A stretch of DNA of 64,000 nt from Fodinibacter sp038258215 (GCA_038258215.1 JBBSQC010000002.1:90710-154709), one strand, 5' to 3'. Numbered from the stretch's first letter, positions 32,830 to 42,098 are shown. Notes: a model not told the origin generated them from the sequence alone. Made by a program: numbers and translations.

Positions 32830-35232
32830 TCAGGTCTCGATGCCGTCGCAGGTGTCCATGACCAGGCTGACGGCCTGGGCCACCCGGGGCGGCGGAAGGG
32901 GCAGCCCCTCGGCCCCGGTGAGGTAGAAGGTGTCCAGCGTCTGGCCGGCGTACGTCGCGATGTGGGCCGAGCGCACGGAGATCCCCGCCCGGGCCAGCGC
33001 GGCCCCGAGCTCGTGCAGCAGGCCCGGCCGGTCCTGGGCGCGCACCTCGAGGACCGTGGCCTCGTTGCTGGCGCCCGGCACCACGAGCGCACGGGACTGC
33101 CCCGGTGACCCGGTGCCGGTCCGGCCCGAGGGTCGAGGCAGGTGGGCCCGGCGCCGGTCCAGGGTGGAGAGCGGCCCCCGGTCCCCCCTGCCGAGACGTG
33201 CGAGCCCTCGGGAGATGCGCTCGGGCTCGGGCTCCGCTCCGCTCGGGGACTCCACGTGCCACTCGTCGGCCGCGATGCCGTTGACGGTGCGCAGGATGGC
33301 CGTGCGCACCGTCAGCCCCTCGGCCGCCAGCAGGCCCGCCGTGTCCGCGAAGAGGCCCACCCGGTCCAGGTCGGTGATGTCGAGGCGATGGGTGCCACCG
33401 GCCGCGATGACGCGCACCGCGGGCTCACCGCCCCGCACCGCGGCCGCGATCACCGGGTCGATGCTCGTGCCGGTGTCGTCCCGGTGGTTGGTGGCGGACA
33501 CGGCCGACAAGGACCGGGCCGGCGTGTCGAGGCGCGCGCGCACCGCCGTCGCGAGCTGGTCCAGGAGCGTGGCGCGCCAGTCGGTCCAGGCCGCCGGACC
33601 AGCAGCGGACGCGTCGGCCTCGGTGAGGGCGAGGAGTAGCTCGAAGACGTCCCGGTCGCCGCCCACCGCCGCGAGGGCCGCCTCGATGGTCGCAGGGTCC
33701 TGGTGGTCCCGTCGGGTGGCCAGCTCGATGAGCGTCAGGTGCTCGCGCACGAGGGTCACCAACGTCTGCACGTCGCAGGGCGGCATCCCCCACCGCTGCA
33801 CGATCACCTCGGTGCGCCGGGCGCCCTCGACGGAGTGGTCGTGGGCGCCGCGCACCTTGCCGATGTCGTGGAGCAGCGCGGCGAGGAGCAGCAGGTCGGG
33901 GCGGGCGACGCGCCGCACCAGGCCGGATGCGCGCACCACCGTCTCGACGAGGTGGCGGTCCACGGTGTGCCGGTGCACGGCGTTGCGCTGTGGCCGCGAC
34001 CGCACGTCGGACCACTCGGGCAGCCACCCGCCGACGATGCCGACCTGGTCCAGCCCCTCCCACACGCCGACCAGCCCGGGGCCGCAGGCGAGGAGGTCGC
34101 CGAGCAGGCTCCGAGCAGCCGCCGGCCACGGTGTGGGCAGGGGCGGTGCGGTGCTGGCGAGGTTGTCCAGAGTGGCGGGAGCGATCGGGAGGCCGGCTCG
34201 AGCGGCGACGACGGCCGCCCGCAGGGGAAGGGTCGCATCGGACTCGGCGAGGCGCGGTGCACCGAGGACGACCTCGCCGTCGCTCGCGAACATGCCGTGG
34301 CCGAGCGGGGTCATCTGCGGTCGGCGCGGACCGACCCGAAGGGTGCGTGCCCGCTGGGACTGACCGGCCCGGCGCAACGTGCCGTCGAGGGAGTAGGCGA
34401 TGAGGCGCCCCGCTGCCGACACCCCCGTGAGGAGGTCGTCCGCGTCGGGGTGACCGAGCAGCGCCGCGACCGCGTCGTGGTCCTCGCGTCCGAGCCGGTC
34501 CCTGCTGCGGCCGGTCACGACGTGCACGGCGTCGCGCACGTCGAGGAGCAGCGCGTATGCCGTGTCGACGCCCTGGCCGTGCGGTCGGTCGGCGAGCCAG
34601 GCCTCGGTCAGGGCCCGAAGCACCGCCATGTCGCGGAGCCCGCCGTGGGCCTCCTTGAGCTCGGGCTCGATCGACTGCGCCAGCTCACCCTGGCGCTGGT
34701 GGCGCGCAGTCACCGCCTCGACGAGCTGCGGGAGGCGCCGGCGCGCGTTGCCGCGCCAGTCGTGGGCCACGGTGGCCCGCGCCGCGACGACGAGCTCGGA
34801 ATCGCCCGCCAGCGACGTGAGGTCGAGGAGCCCCACGGCCGCGGTGAGGTCGGCGGCCGCCACCTGCCGGCACTGCGTGACGGTGCGCACGCTGTGGTCC
34901 AGGCGCACCCCGGCATCCCAGATGGGATACCAGATGCGGTCCGCGAGGGCCGTGAGCTCCTTGGTGGGCAGGGAGCGTTCGGAGTGCACGAGCACGAGGT
35001 CGTAGTCGCTGAGCGGCCCGGCGTCTGCGCGACCGAGGCTGCCGACGGCGGCGAGCGCCACCCCGTCGATCCGTGCCCCACCGGTGGCCTCGCGCCAGAC
35101 CTGCGCGAGCCAGTCCCGGTTGAACGCGGAGAGCGCGGCCCGGCGCGCCTGGCCGGCACCGGCGACGTGGAAGTCGCGGGTGCCGGCCAGGTCGAGCCGC
35201 CGGGATCCGATCTCGCTCGAGGGGGTGGGCAT
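32830..35232 (-). CDS. glnD: PII uridylyltransferase/uridylyl-removing enzyme GlnD
   Basis: 800 residues, the usual size. The nucleotidyltransferase motif GSLGRADAGPLSDYDL (G-S...DxD) is near 65-80. The HD domain ALLHDIGKVRG is near 462. Two ACT domains are at the C-terminus (about 620-690 and 730-800: RVIAAGGTHRLDITDLD, VLEVRAQDRPGLLHELG). It modifies the PII protein GlnB at Tyr51 in response to glutamine; in actinobacteria the enzyme often adenylylates PII. It follows glnB by 3 bp in the amt-glnB-glnD operon. Confidence 0.95.
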   Translation of the reverse strand: MPTPSSEIGSRRLDLAGTRDFHVAGAGQARRAALSAFNRDWLAQVWREATGGARIDGVALAAVGSLGRADAGPLSDYDLVLVHSERSLPTKELTALADRIWYPIWDAGVRLDHSVRTVTQCRQVAAADLTAAVGLLDLTSLAGDSELVVAARATVAHDWRGNARRRLPQLVEAVTARHQRQGELAQSIEPELKEAHGGLRDMAVLRALTEAWLADRPHGQGVDTAYALLLDVRDAVHVVTGRSRDRLGREDHDAVAALLGHPDADDLLTGVSAAGRLIAYSLDGTLRRAGQSQRARTLRVGPRRPQMTPLGHGMFASDGEVVLGAPRLAESDATLPLRAAVVAARAGLPIAPATLDNLASTAPPLPTPWPAAARSLLGDLLACGPGLVGVWEGLDQVGIVGGWLPEWSDVRSRPQRNAVHRHTVDRHLVETVVRASGLVRRVARPDLLLLAALLHDIGKVRGAHDHSVEGARRTEVIVQRWGMPPCDVQTLVTLVREHLTLIELATRRDHQDPATIEAALAAVGGDRDVFELLLALTEADASAAGPAAWTDWRATLLDQLATAVRARLDTPARSLSAVSATNHRDDTGTSIDPVIAAAVRGGEPAVRVIAAGGTHRLDITDLDRVGLFADTAGLLAAEGLTVRTAILRTVNGIAADEWHVESPSGAEPEPERISRGLARLGRGDRGPLSTLDRRRAHLPRPSGRTGTGSPGQSRALVVPGASNEATVLEVRAQDRPGLLHELGAALARAGISVRSAHIATYAGQTLDTFYLTGAEGLPLPPPRVAQAVSLVMDTCDGIET

Positions 35233-35235
35233 CCG

Positions 35236-35574
35236 CTAGATCGCCTCGACGCCGCGTTCCCCGGTGCGGACGCGCGCGACGTCCTCCACCGGCATGACCC
35301 AGACCTTGCCGTCGCCGATCCGCCCGGTCTGCGCGGACTTGAGGATGACGTCCACGACGGAGGACGCGTCCATGTCGTCGACGAGGATCTCGACCCGGCT
35401 CTTGGGGACGAAGTCCACGGTGTACTCCGCGCCGCGGTAGACCTCGCTGTGCCCGCGCTGCCGGCCGTAGCCCTGGGCCTCACTGATGGTCATGCCCTGG
35501 ATGCCGTAGGCCTCCAGCGCCTCCTTCACCTCGTCGAGCTGGTGCGGCTTGATGACTGCGGTGACGAGCTTCAT
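35236..35574 (-). CDS. glnB: Nitrogen regulatory protein P-II
   Basis: 112 residues. The PII fold is complete: MKLVTAVIKPHQLDEVKEAL, T-loop YGRQRGHSEVYRGAEYTVDF including Tyr51 (the modified residue, in EVYRGAEY), and the B-loop TGRIGDGKVWVMPVEDV for ATP and 2-oxoglutarate. The start overlaps the amt stop by 4 bp, and glnD follows. It is a GlnK-type PII because of its link with amt; it would gate ammonium uptake by binding the transporter. Confidence 0.96.
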   Translation of the reverse strand: MKLVTAVIKPHQLDEVKEALEAYGIQGMTISEAQGYGRQRGHSEVYRGAEYTVDFVPKSRVEILVDDMDASSVVDVILKSAQTGRIGDGKVWVMPVEDVARVRTGERGVEAI

Positions 35575-36980
35575 GACTTCGCCCCTTCCAAGGTGCTCTT
35601 CTCGTCGTGGTGGCGGGCGTCGTGCTGGCTGCCCGATCCCGAGACGCCCATGCGGCCGCCGCGGGAGACGAGGTCGTAGGCGGACTCGGCGTGCTCGGCC
35701 TGGTCGATGCCAGCCTGCTCGACGTCCTCCTCGATGCGCCAGCCCATGGTCGCCTTGAGGGCGAGGGCGATGACGAGGGTGACCACACCGGAGACGACGA
35801 GCGAGCCGAGGGCCACGAGCACCTGCACGACGGTCTGGTCGAACCCGTCACCGTAGAGCAGGCCACCGGAGGTGGCGAGCAGGCCCGCACCGATGGTGCC
35901 CCAGAGGCCGGCGACGAGGTGGACACCGACGACGTCGAGGGAGTCGTCGTAGCCGTAGCGGAACTTCAGGCCCACCGCGAGGGCGGAGAGGCCACCGGCG
36001 ACGACGCCGAGGAGGAGCGACCCGAGCGGGCTCAGCGCCCCACAGGCCGGGGTGATCGCGACCAGCCCGGCGACCACGCCGGACGCGGCGCCGACCGAGG
36101 TGGCGCGACCGTCGCGGAACTTCTCGACCAGGAGCCAGCCGATCATCGCCGCGCAGGTCGCCGCGGTCGTGTTGACCCACACCAGGGCAGCGGTGCCGTC
36201 GGCCGCGAGCTCGGACCCGGCGTTGAAGCCGAACCAGCCGAACCACAGCAGGCCTGCGCCGATCATCGTGAGGGGCACGTTGTGCGGTCGCATGGCGACC
36301 TTGCCGAACCCGAGGCGCTGACCGACGACCAGGGCGAGCACGAGGCCCGCCATACCGGCGTTGATGTGGACCACGGTGCCGCCGGCGAAGTCGATCGGCG
36401 CGACGTTGGCCGCCCCGTCGGTGGAGCCGAAGACCAAGGAGGACAGGCTCCTCTCGGCACCGGAGAGCAGGCCGCCACCCCACACCATGTGGGCGATCGG
36501 GAAGTAGGCGAAGGTCACCCACAGGCCCGAGAAGACCATCCAGGTGGAGAACTTCACCCGGTCGGCGACCGCACCGCTGATGAGCGCGACGGTGATCACG
36601 GCGAAGGTGAGCTGGAACCCGACGAACGCGAGCTCAGGGATGTTGCCGTATCCCTCGTACGCGAACGGGTTGATCACCCCGTCGGTGCCGGCAAGTCCGA
36701 ACTTCTCGAACGGGTTCGCGATGATCCCGCCGACGTCGGTCGAGCCGAAGGACATCGAGTAGCCGTAGAGGACGTAGATGATGCCGACGACGCCCATGGC
36801 GCCAAAGGACATCATCATCATGTTGAGGACTGACTTCGCCCGGGTCATGCCGCCGTAGAAGAGGGCGAGACCGGGTGTCGTCATGACCAGGACGAGTGAG
36901 GCGCAGAGGATGACGAACGCGGTCGAGGCGTAGTCGATCTGGTCTGCTGCCTCGGCAAAGGGCATCAGTGGTGTGCTCAT
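35571..36980 (-). CDS. amt: Ammonium transporter Amt
   Basis: 469 residues, eleven predicted helices. The pore twin histidines are visible: FPIAHMVWGGG and GVHLVAGLWGT. The N-terminal TAFVILCASLVLVMTTPGLA follows a short tail and matches the family start. I use the ATG 36980 (MSTPLMPFAEAAD). A further ATG at 36992 is possible, and the extended frame upstream lacks similarity. The C-terminal about 60 residues are cytosolic, with a GIDQAEHAESAYDL tail that PII contacts in relatives. First gene of amt-glnB-glnD. Confidence 0.95.
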   Translation of the reverse strand: MSTPLMPFAEAADQIDYASTAFVILCASLVLVMTTPGLALFYGGMTRAKSVLNMMMMSFGAMGVVGIIYVLYGYSMSFGSTDVGGIIANPFEKFGLAGTDGVINPFAYEGYGNIPELAFVGFQLTFAVITVALISGAVADRVKFSTWMVFSGLWVTFAYFPIAHMVWGGGLLSGAERSLSSLVFGSTDGAANVAPIDFAGGTVVHINAGMAGLVLALVVGQRLGFGKVAMRPHNVPLTMIGAGLLWFGWFGFNAGSELAADGTAALVWVNTTAATCAAMIGWLLVEKFRDGRATSVGAASGVVAGLVAITPACGALSPLGSLLLGVVAGGLSALAVGLKFRYGYDDSLDVVGVHLVAGLWGTIGAGLLATSGGLLYGDGFDQTVVQVLVALGSLVVSGVVTLVIALALKATMGWRIEEDVEQAGIDQAEHAESAYDLVSRGGRMGVSGSGSQHDARHHDEKSTLEGAKS

Positions 36981-37041
36981 GGCGACAACCATCGGCGCGG
37001 TGGGTTTCGCGGCCCGCGTCCTTGTGTTTCGTCGATGTTGC

Positions 37042-37072
37042 ATCGGGGGCCCCGATGTAAGCATCCGGTTTC
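37042..37072 (-). promoter_or_regulatory. Candidate nitrogen-regulator site upstream of amt
   Basis: Two features lie 62-92 bp upstream of amt: a near-perfect palindrome ATCGGGG-G-CCCCGAT (37042-37056) and GTAAG-N6-GTTTC (37057-37072), which matches nine of ten fixed bases of the GlnR half-box pair (GTnAC-N6-GTTTC in this orientation). A second GTTTC-like word is at 37025. Whether the host uses GlnR or AmtR is unknown, so the assignment is tentative. Confidence 0.35.
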
Positions 37073-37126
37073 GGGGGCTCGTCGGTCCCGCATGGTGAGA
37101 CCGCGCGTCCGTGCGACGATGACGCC

Positions 37127-37507
37127 GTGACCGCCGCCCCCACCCCTGTGCTCGTCTTCGACGGCGACTGCGCGTTCTGCAGCACCACGGCGCGGTTCGT
37201 CGCGGACCGCCTCCGCGGGCCGCAGGGGTCCTACGCCGTGGAGCCTTGGCAGCGCCTGGACCTGACCGCGCTGGGTCTGACCCCGCAGGAGTGCGACGAG
37301 GCGGTGCGCTGGGTGGCCGTGGACGGCATCCGGTATGCCGGGCACGCCGCCGTCGCCCGGGCCCTGCTCGCCTCGCGGTGGTGGGTGCGGCCGGTCGGCG
37401 CCGTGATGCTCGCTCCGGGGGTCCGCATCGTGGCGGCCGCGGTCTACCGCTGGGTGGCCGCCAACCGGGCCCGCCTCCCGGGAGGCAGCCCCGCCTGTTC
37501 GCTCTGA
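37127..37507 (+). CDS. DCC-family thiol-disulfide oxidoreductase-like protein (DUF393)
   Basis: 126 residues. The DCC motif VFDGDCAFCSTTARFV (DxxCxxC) is at residues 8-23. The remainder (RFVADRLRG..., AVDGIRYAGHAAVARAL and a terminal helical region with a hydrophobic patch) matches the small DUF393 family, thought to be redox proteins. Function is not established. The start is the GTG at 37127; it is divergent from amt and convergent with ftsY. Confidence 0.85.
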   Translation: MTAAPTPVLVFDGDCAFCSTTARFVADRLRGPQGSYAVEPWQRLDLTALGLTPQECDEAVRWVAVDGIRYAGHAAVARALLASRWWVRPVGAVMLAPGVRIVAAAVYRWVAANRARLPGGSPACSL

Positions 37508-37513
37508 CCTCGG

Positions 37514-37599
37514 GGTTTGGACACCATGGTGGCCAAACCCTGTGATGGCGTCGAGGTTTGAACGCCATGAGCCGGTTTGAGCACCATGGTGGCCAAACC
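37514..37599. repeat. Near-palindromic GGTTTGG...CCAAACC repeats, three copies
   Basis: Two 26-bp near-palindromes occur at 37514-37539 (GGTTTGGACACCA / TGGTGGCCAAACC) and 37574-37599 (GGTTTGAGCACCA / TGGTGGCCAAACC), starting 60 bp apart, with a core ACCATGGT. A third left half (GGTTTGAACGCCATG) starts at 37555, with ATGGCGT upstream at about 37545 as its inverse. They lie after the DCC gene stop and could act as terminators. Confidence 0.65.
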
Positions 37600-37641
37600 G
37601 GGGCCTGGTGAGCAGCGAGGCGCCCACGAGAAGTCACTCCG

Positions 37642-37681
37642 GAGAGGGCCGGAGGCGGGAGAGGGCCGGAGGCGGGAGAGG
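37642..37681. repeat. Tandem 17-bp repeat
   Basis: GAGAGGGCCGGAGGCGG is repeated twice (37642-37658, 37659-37675) with a truncated third unit, ending a few bases before the ftsY stop at 37688. It is purine-rich on the plus strand. It is probably slippage-prone. Confidence 0.7.
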
Positions 37682-37687
37682 CGGCGG

Positions 37688-38884
37688 TCAGTCCAGGATG
37701 GCGTCGACGAAGGCCTCGGCGTCGAAGGGCGCGAGGTCGTCGGGCCCCTCGCCGAGACCGACGAGCTTGACGGGCACCCCGAGCGCCCGCTGCACGGCCA
37801 CGACGATGCCGCCCTTGGCGGTGCCGTCGAGCTTGGTGAGCACGATGCCGGTGATGCCGACGACCTGGGAGAAGACCTCGGCCTGGCGCATCCCGTTCTG
37901 ACCGGTTGTCGCGTCGAGCACGAGGAGCACCTCGTCGACGGGGCTCTGCTTCTCGATGACCCGCTTGACCTTGCCGAGCTCGTCCATCAGCCCGACCTTG
38001 TTCTGGAGCCGGCCGGCGGTGTCGATGAGCACGACGTCGGCCTCGAGCTCGGCGGCGGCCTTCACCGCGTCGAACGCGACCGCCGCGGGGTCGGCGCCGT
38101 CACGGTCCGAGCGCACCGTGGGCACCCCGACGCGCTCCCCCCAGGTCTGGAGCTGGTCGGCGGCGGCGGCGCGGAACGTGTCGGCGGCACCGAGCACGAC
38201 GTCCTTGTCCTCGGCCACGAAGACCCGGGCGAGCTTGCCGACCGTGGTGGTCTTGCCGGTGCCGTTGACGCCGACCACGAGGATGCACGCGGGGCGGCCG
38301 TCCACCCGGGAGGACACGAGCGAGCGGTCCATCGAGGGGTCCACGAGGCGCACGAGCTCATCGCGCAGCCAGCCGCGCACGGTGGCCTCGTCGGTCGAGC
38401 CCTCGACCGCCACCTTGGTGCGCAGGGCGTCGACAAGGTCCGTGGTGGCCGCGACACCGAGGTCCGCGGTGAGGAGGGTGTCCTCGACCTCCTCCCACGC
38501 GGCCTCGTCGAGCGACCCGCGGGACAGCAGAGCGAGCAGGCCCTTGCCGAGCGCAGTGTTGGAGCGGGCCAGCCGGGCGCGCAAGCGGCGCAGTCGCCCG
38601 GCGGGGGCGTCGGGGAGCTCGAGGGTGGGCGTGGGCGGTGGAGCCGGAGGCACCGCCTCGAGCTCGGGCTCGACCTCGGTGTCAGCCGGGTGCTCGAGGG
38701 TGCCGATGGCTCCCTCGGGCGGGGCATCCACGTCGATGGCGGACCCGCCGCTCGGTGGCGGCGCGGGTAGGTCGCTACGGCCACCCCCTCGGCCCCTCAG
38801 CAGACCGAGGGCGATGCCCCCGACGATGACGAGGATGCCGAAGGCGACGGCGAGGTACTCCCACACGGTGTCTATGGCGCTCAC
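37688..38884 (-). CDS. ftsY: SRP receptor FtsY
   Basis: 398 residues. An N-terminal membrane segment (VWEYLAVAFGILVIVGGIAL) anchors the protein, followed by a proline/glutamate-rich linker. The NG domain has G1 GVNGTGKTTTVGKLAR near 206, DTAGRLQNK near 289 and TKLDGTAKGG near 346. It docks SRP-bound ribosomes at the membrane; its partner Ffh is encoded at 29605-31215. I start at the GTG 38884 (VSAIDTVWEYLA); an upstream ATG (38911) adds 9 unconserved residues. Confidence 0.95.
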   Translation of the reverse strand: MSAIDTVWEYLAVAFGILVIVGGIALGLLRGRGGGRSDLPAPPPSGGSAIDVDAPPEGAIGTLEHPADTEVEPELEAVPPAPPPTPTLELPDAPAGRLRRLRARLARSNTALGKGLLALLSRGSLDEAAWEEVEDTLLTADLGVAATTDLVDALRTKVAVEGSTDEATVRGWLRDELVRLVDPSMDRSLVSSRVDGRPACILVVGVNGTGKTTTVGKLARVFVAEDKDVVLGAADTFRAAAADQLQTWGERVGVPTVRSDRDGADPAAVAFDAVKAAAELEADVVLIDTAGRLQNKVGLMDELGKVKRVIEKQSPVDEVLLVLDATTGQNGMRQAEVFSQVVGITGIVLTKLDGTAKGGIVVAVQRALGVPVKLVGLGEGPDDLAPFDAEAFVDAILD

Positions 38885-38960
38885 CGGCTCATCCTCGCAG
38901 CCGGGCCGCACGAGCCCAAAACGGAGCAGGCGGCATCCGCGACCCGTGCGCCGCCCTCGC

Positions 38961-40913
38961 TCAGAAGATCCTCACCCGGTCCTGCAGCGCCAGCCACAGC
39001 CCGTCCCCCTCGGCGACCCCGAAGGCCTCGTGGAACTCGGTGAGGTTGCGCACGGCATTCGCCCGCAGGTCGGTCGGGCTGTGCGGGTCGATCGAGAGCA
39101 GCCGCTCGGCCTCCTCGCGGCGTGCCTTGCCGCGCCACACCTGGGCCCAGCCCAGGAAGAACCGCTGCGCGCCGGTCGCGCCGTCGATCTCGGGGGCGGG
39201 CTCGCCACCCAGGGAGATCCGGTATGCCGAGTAGCCGATCGTCAGCCCACCGAGGTCGCCGATGTTCTCACCGACGGTGAGCGCCCCGTTGACCGTGTGG
39301 CCGGGGGCGTCGCGGGTCTCCAGGGTGTCGAACTGGGCGCTGAGCGCATCGGCCAGGGACTGGAACGCCGCTCGGTCGTCCTCGCTCCACCAGTTGCGCA
39401 GCGTGCCGGTGCCGTCGAACTGCGACCCCTGGTCGTCGAACCCGTGACCGACCTCGTGGCCGATCACCGCCCCGATCCCACCGTAGTTCACGGCGTCATC
39501 CGCCTCGACGTCGAAGAACGGCGGCTGGAGGATGGCCGCGGGGAAGACGATCTCGTTCAGGCCCGGGTTGTAGTAGGCGTTGACCGTCTGCGGGGTCATG
39601 AACCACTCGCTGAGGTCGACGGGGCCGCCGAGCTTGCCGAAGCTGCGGTCGACCTCGAAGGCCACCGCACGCCGCACGGTGCCGATCAGGTCACCGGGCA
39701 CGACCTCGAGCGCGGAGTAGTCCCGCCAGGTGTCGGGATAACCGATCTTGGGGGTGAACTGGCCGAGCTTGGTCAGCGCCTCGGCCCGGGTCTCCTCCCC
39801 CATCCACGGCACGCCCGACAGGCTCTGCCGAAATGCCTCGACGAGGTTGTCGACGAGCTCGAGCATCCGCTCCTTGGCGTGCACACCGAAGTGCCGCTCG
39901 ACGTAGAGCTGGCCCACGGCCTCACCAAGGGCCTCCTCGACGAGGGCCACCCCGCGCTTCCACCGGGCCCGCATCTCGGGTACGCCGGAGAGGGTGCGGC
40001 CGTAGAAGTCGAAGTTCTCCTCGACGAGCGCGCCCGAGAGGTAGGGCGCCCGCTCGTGCACCAGGTGCCAGGCGAGCCAGTCGCGCCACACCTGGACCGG
40101 CTCCTCCGCGAGCGCGGACCCCACCGACGCGAGGTGGCTGGGCTGACGCACGACGACCTGGTCCAGTGCCTCCTCGGGGGCCGCGAGGCCGGTGAGGTAG
40201 GCGCTCCAGTCCAGGCCCGGCGACATCTCGGACAGGCCGTGTCGGTCGACGAGGGTGTAGGTGGCGACCGGGTCGCGGTTGGCGACCTTGTCCCAGTGCC
40301 CGGCCGCGATCCGCGTCTCCAGGGCCATGACCCGGGCCGCAGCGCCCTTCGGGTCATCCCAGCCGGCGAGGCCCAGCATCCGCTGGACGTGGTCGACGTA
40401 TGCCGTGCGCTTGGCCTCGTGCTGGTCCTCGCGGTAGTAGGACTCGTCGGGCAGCCCCAGGCCGGACTGCTCGAGGTAGACCACGTACCGCGAGGGGTCG
40501 CGGTCGTCGGTGTTGACGAACGGGATCACCACGCCGCCGACGCCGGAGCGTCCGAGGGCCCCCGTCGCGGCCAGGACTCCCGCGGTGTCGTCGACGGCGC
40601 GCACCATGGCGAGGTCGGCCGCCAGCGGCTCGGCGCCCACGGCCTCGACCCGCTCCTCGTCCATGAAGCTCGCGTAGAGGTCGCCGACCTTCGCAGCCAC
40701 GCTGCCCAGGGTCGGCGCTCCGGCGGCGACCTCCTCGATGATCTCTCGGACGTGCTCCTCCGCCTGCTCCCGGAGCACGTCGAACGTGCCGTAACGGCCT
40801 CGGTCCGCGGGGATCTCCGTCGCCGCGAGCCATCCGCCGTTGACGTGGGCGAACAGGTCGTCCTGCGGGCGGACGTCGGGGTCGGTGCCCAACGGGTCGA
40901 TACCGGACTTCAC
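38961..40913 (-). CDS. M13-family (neprilysin-like) zinc metallopeptidase
   Basis: 650 residues, the usual size for bacterial PepO-type M13 peptidases. The zinc motif HEVGHGFDDQG (HExxH) is near 484, and the third ligand Glu is in GENIGDLGGLTIGY near 549; NAYYNPGLNEIVFPAAIL precedes it. C-terminal RAN-VRNL-EFHEAFGV matches the family, and there is no signal peptide, so it is likely a cytosolic oligopeptidase. The start is GTG 40913 with GAGGAGC upstream. Confidence 0.9.
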   Translation of the reverse strand: MKSGIDPLGTDPDVRPQDDLFAHVNGGWLAATEIPADRGRYGTFDVLREQAEEHVREIIEEVAAGAPTLGSVAAKVGDLYASFMDEERVEAVGAEPLAADLAMVRAVDDTAGVLAATGALGRSGVGGVVIPFVNTDDRDPSRYVVYLEQSGLGLPDESYYREDQHEAKRTAYVDHVQRMLGLAGWDDPKGAAARVMALETRIAAGHWDKVANRDPVATYTLVDRHGLSEMSPGLDWSAYLTGLAAPEEALDQVVVRQPSHLASVGSALAEEPVQVWRDWLAWHLVHERAPYLSGALVEENFDFYGRTLSGVPEMRARWKRGVALVEEALGEAVGQLYVERHFGVHAKERMLELVDNLVEAFRQSLSGVPWMGEETRAEALTKLGQFTPKIGYPDTWRDYSALEVVPGDLIGTVRRAVAFEVDRSFGKLGGPVDLSEWFMTPQTVNAYYNPGLNEIVFPAAILQPPFFDVEADDAVNYGGIGAVIGHEVGHGFDDQGSQFDGTGTLRNWWSEDDRAAFQSLADALSAQFDTLETRDAPGHTVNGALTVGENIGDLGGLTIGYSAYRISLGGEPAPEIDGATGAQRFFLGWAQVWRGKARREEAERLLSIDPHSPTDLRANAVRNLTEFHEAFGVAEGDGLWLALQDRVRIF

Positions 40914-41137
40914 AGGTGCTCCTCGCGCTCGGGTCCCCGCAGGGCCGCAGGGGTCATGTCCCGGTCATTGGATCACAGCCGCGTGCACCTGCGCGGGCCG
41001 TCGGAGGTGTCCGCCGGACCCACCCGCCTACCCGCGCTGTACGGTGCCGCGCGGGTGCTCCGGGGCCAGCCTCGGGCGCTCGACGCATCGTCGAGAGGGC
41101 CGGTGTCCCCGCCCCCCGCCGGGAGGGGCGATCGACA

Positions 41138-41314
41138 TCACGCTTGGCGCGAGCTCCGGCTGCGCTCGGACCCGGCCCGCAGCGATCCCACGACGTCCTC
41201 GCCCCGCGGACTGAGCACCTCGCGGCCGTCACGGCGGGCCGGCAGCGCGACGAGCCCGAGGACGAGGACGGCGAGCCCGACACAGACGAGCAGGCCGAGG
41301 ATGACGGAGATCAT
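41138..41314 (-). CDS. Small single-pass membrane protein
   Basis: 58 residues: one N-terminal hydrophobic helix (MISVILGLLVCVGLAVLVLG) followed by a charged cytosolic tail (LPARRDGREVLSPRGEDVVG). No family is recognised. It lies between the M13 peptidase and lepB, transcribed away from lepB. No clear ribosome site is visible. The coherent helix-plus-tail design makes coding plausible, but it could be spurious. Confidence 0.4.
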   Translation of the reverse strand: MISVILGLLVCVGLAVLVLGLVALPARRDGREVLSPRGEDVVGSLRAGSERSRSSRQA

Positions 41315-41387
41315 GGGCCAATGGTCTCGCACGTCCGGCCGAAGGGCCTCATCGACACGCACAGGGCACCCAACTAGGGTGACGCGC

Positions 41388-42098
41388 GTGACTTCCGACG
41401 CCCGCGCGACGGACCGGCCGTCGTCGAGACGTCGTCGTCGATTTCCCTTGGTGACCGAGGTTCTCGTGGCGCTGGTCGCAGTGGCCCTCGTCCAGTCCTT
41501 CGTCGTCAAACCGTTCGGCGTGCCCTCGCAGTCGATGGAGCAGACCCTGCAGATCGGCGACCGGATCGTGGTCAACCGTCTCGACCAAACGGTGGCCCGC
41601 GGTGACGTCGTGGTCTTCGGCCACGGCACCACGTGGCAGAGCCGACAGCTGCCGCCGGACCCCAGGGTGCTGATCCGCTACCTCAAGGTCTTCGGCGACC
41701 TCACCGGGATCGGGCCGAGCAACACGGCATACACGGTCAAGCGGGTCATCGGGCTGCCGGGCGAGAAGGTCGCCTGCTGCAGCACCGACGGCCGCGTGAC
41801 CGTCGGGGACCGGCCGCTGGACGAGCCCTACGTCTTCGAGGACCTCCCCTTCACTCCCGGGGTCATGGACTGCGGGACGAACCCCCGCTCCATCCGGTGC
41901 TTCCCCGAGATCACGGTCCCGGCCGAGAACTACCTCGTGATGGGCGACCACCGCTCCCAGTCCGCCGACTCGGTGATCGGCTGCCGGGGGTCGACCGAGG
42001 GGCCGGAGTGCGTGCAGCTGGTGCCCGAGGACCGCGTCATCGGGCCGGTGGTGGCGCGCTTCTGGCCGCTGAGGGACGCCGGGGGCATCGCCCACTGA
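41388..42098 (+). CDS. lepB: Signal peptidase I (third S26 protein in the window)
   Basis: 236 residues. One membrane helix (LVTEVLVALVAVALVQSFVV) is followed by PFGVPSQSMEQTLQIGDRIV (Ser nucleophile in PSQSM) and TVKRVIGLPGEKV (Lys). Box E MGDHRSQSADSR-like motif is MGDHRSQSADSVIG. Both catalytic residues are present, so it is an active enzyme, unlike the paralogue at 20051. The GTG at 41388 is chosen since AGGGTGA precedes it; a GTG at 41379 is an alternative. Confidence 0.9.
   Translation: MTSDARATDRPSSRRRRRFPLVTEVLVALVAVALVQSFVVKPFGVPSQSMEQTLQIGDRIVVNRLDQTVARGDVVVFGHGTTWQSRQLPPDPRVLIRYLKVFGDLTGIGPSNTAYTVKRVIGLPGEKVACCSTDGRVTVGDRPLDEPYVFEDLPFTPGVMDCGTNPRSIRCFPEITVPAENYLVMGDHRSQSADSVIGCRGSTEGPECVQLVPEDRVIGPVVARFWPLRDAGGIAH

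Noticed and set aside
37956..42098. A 1380-codon + strand frame running into lepB
   Set aside because: Only the last 236 codons (lepB, from GTG 41388) have recognisable protein sequence; the rest is antisense to ftsY and the M13 peptidase.
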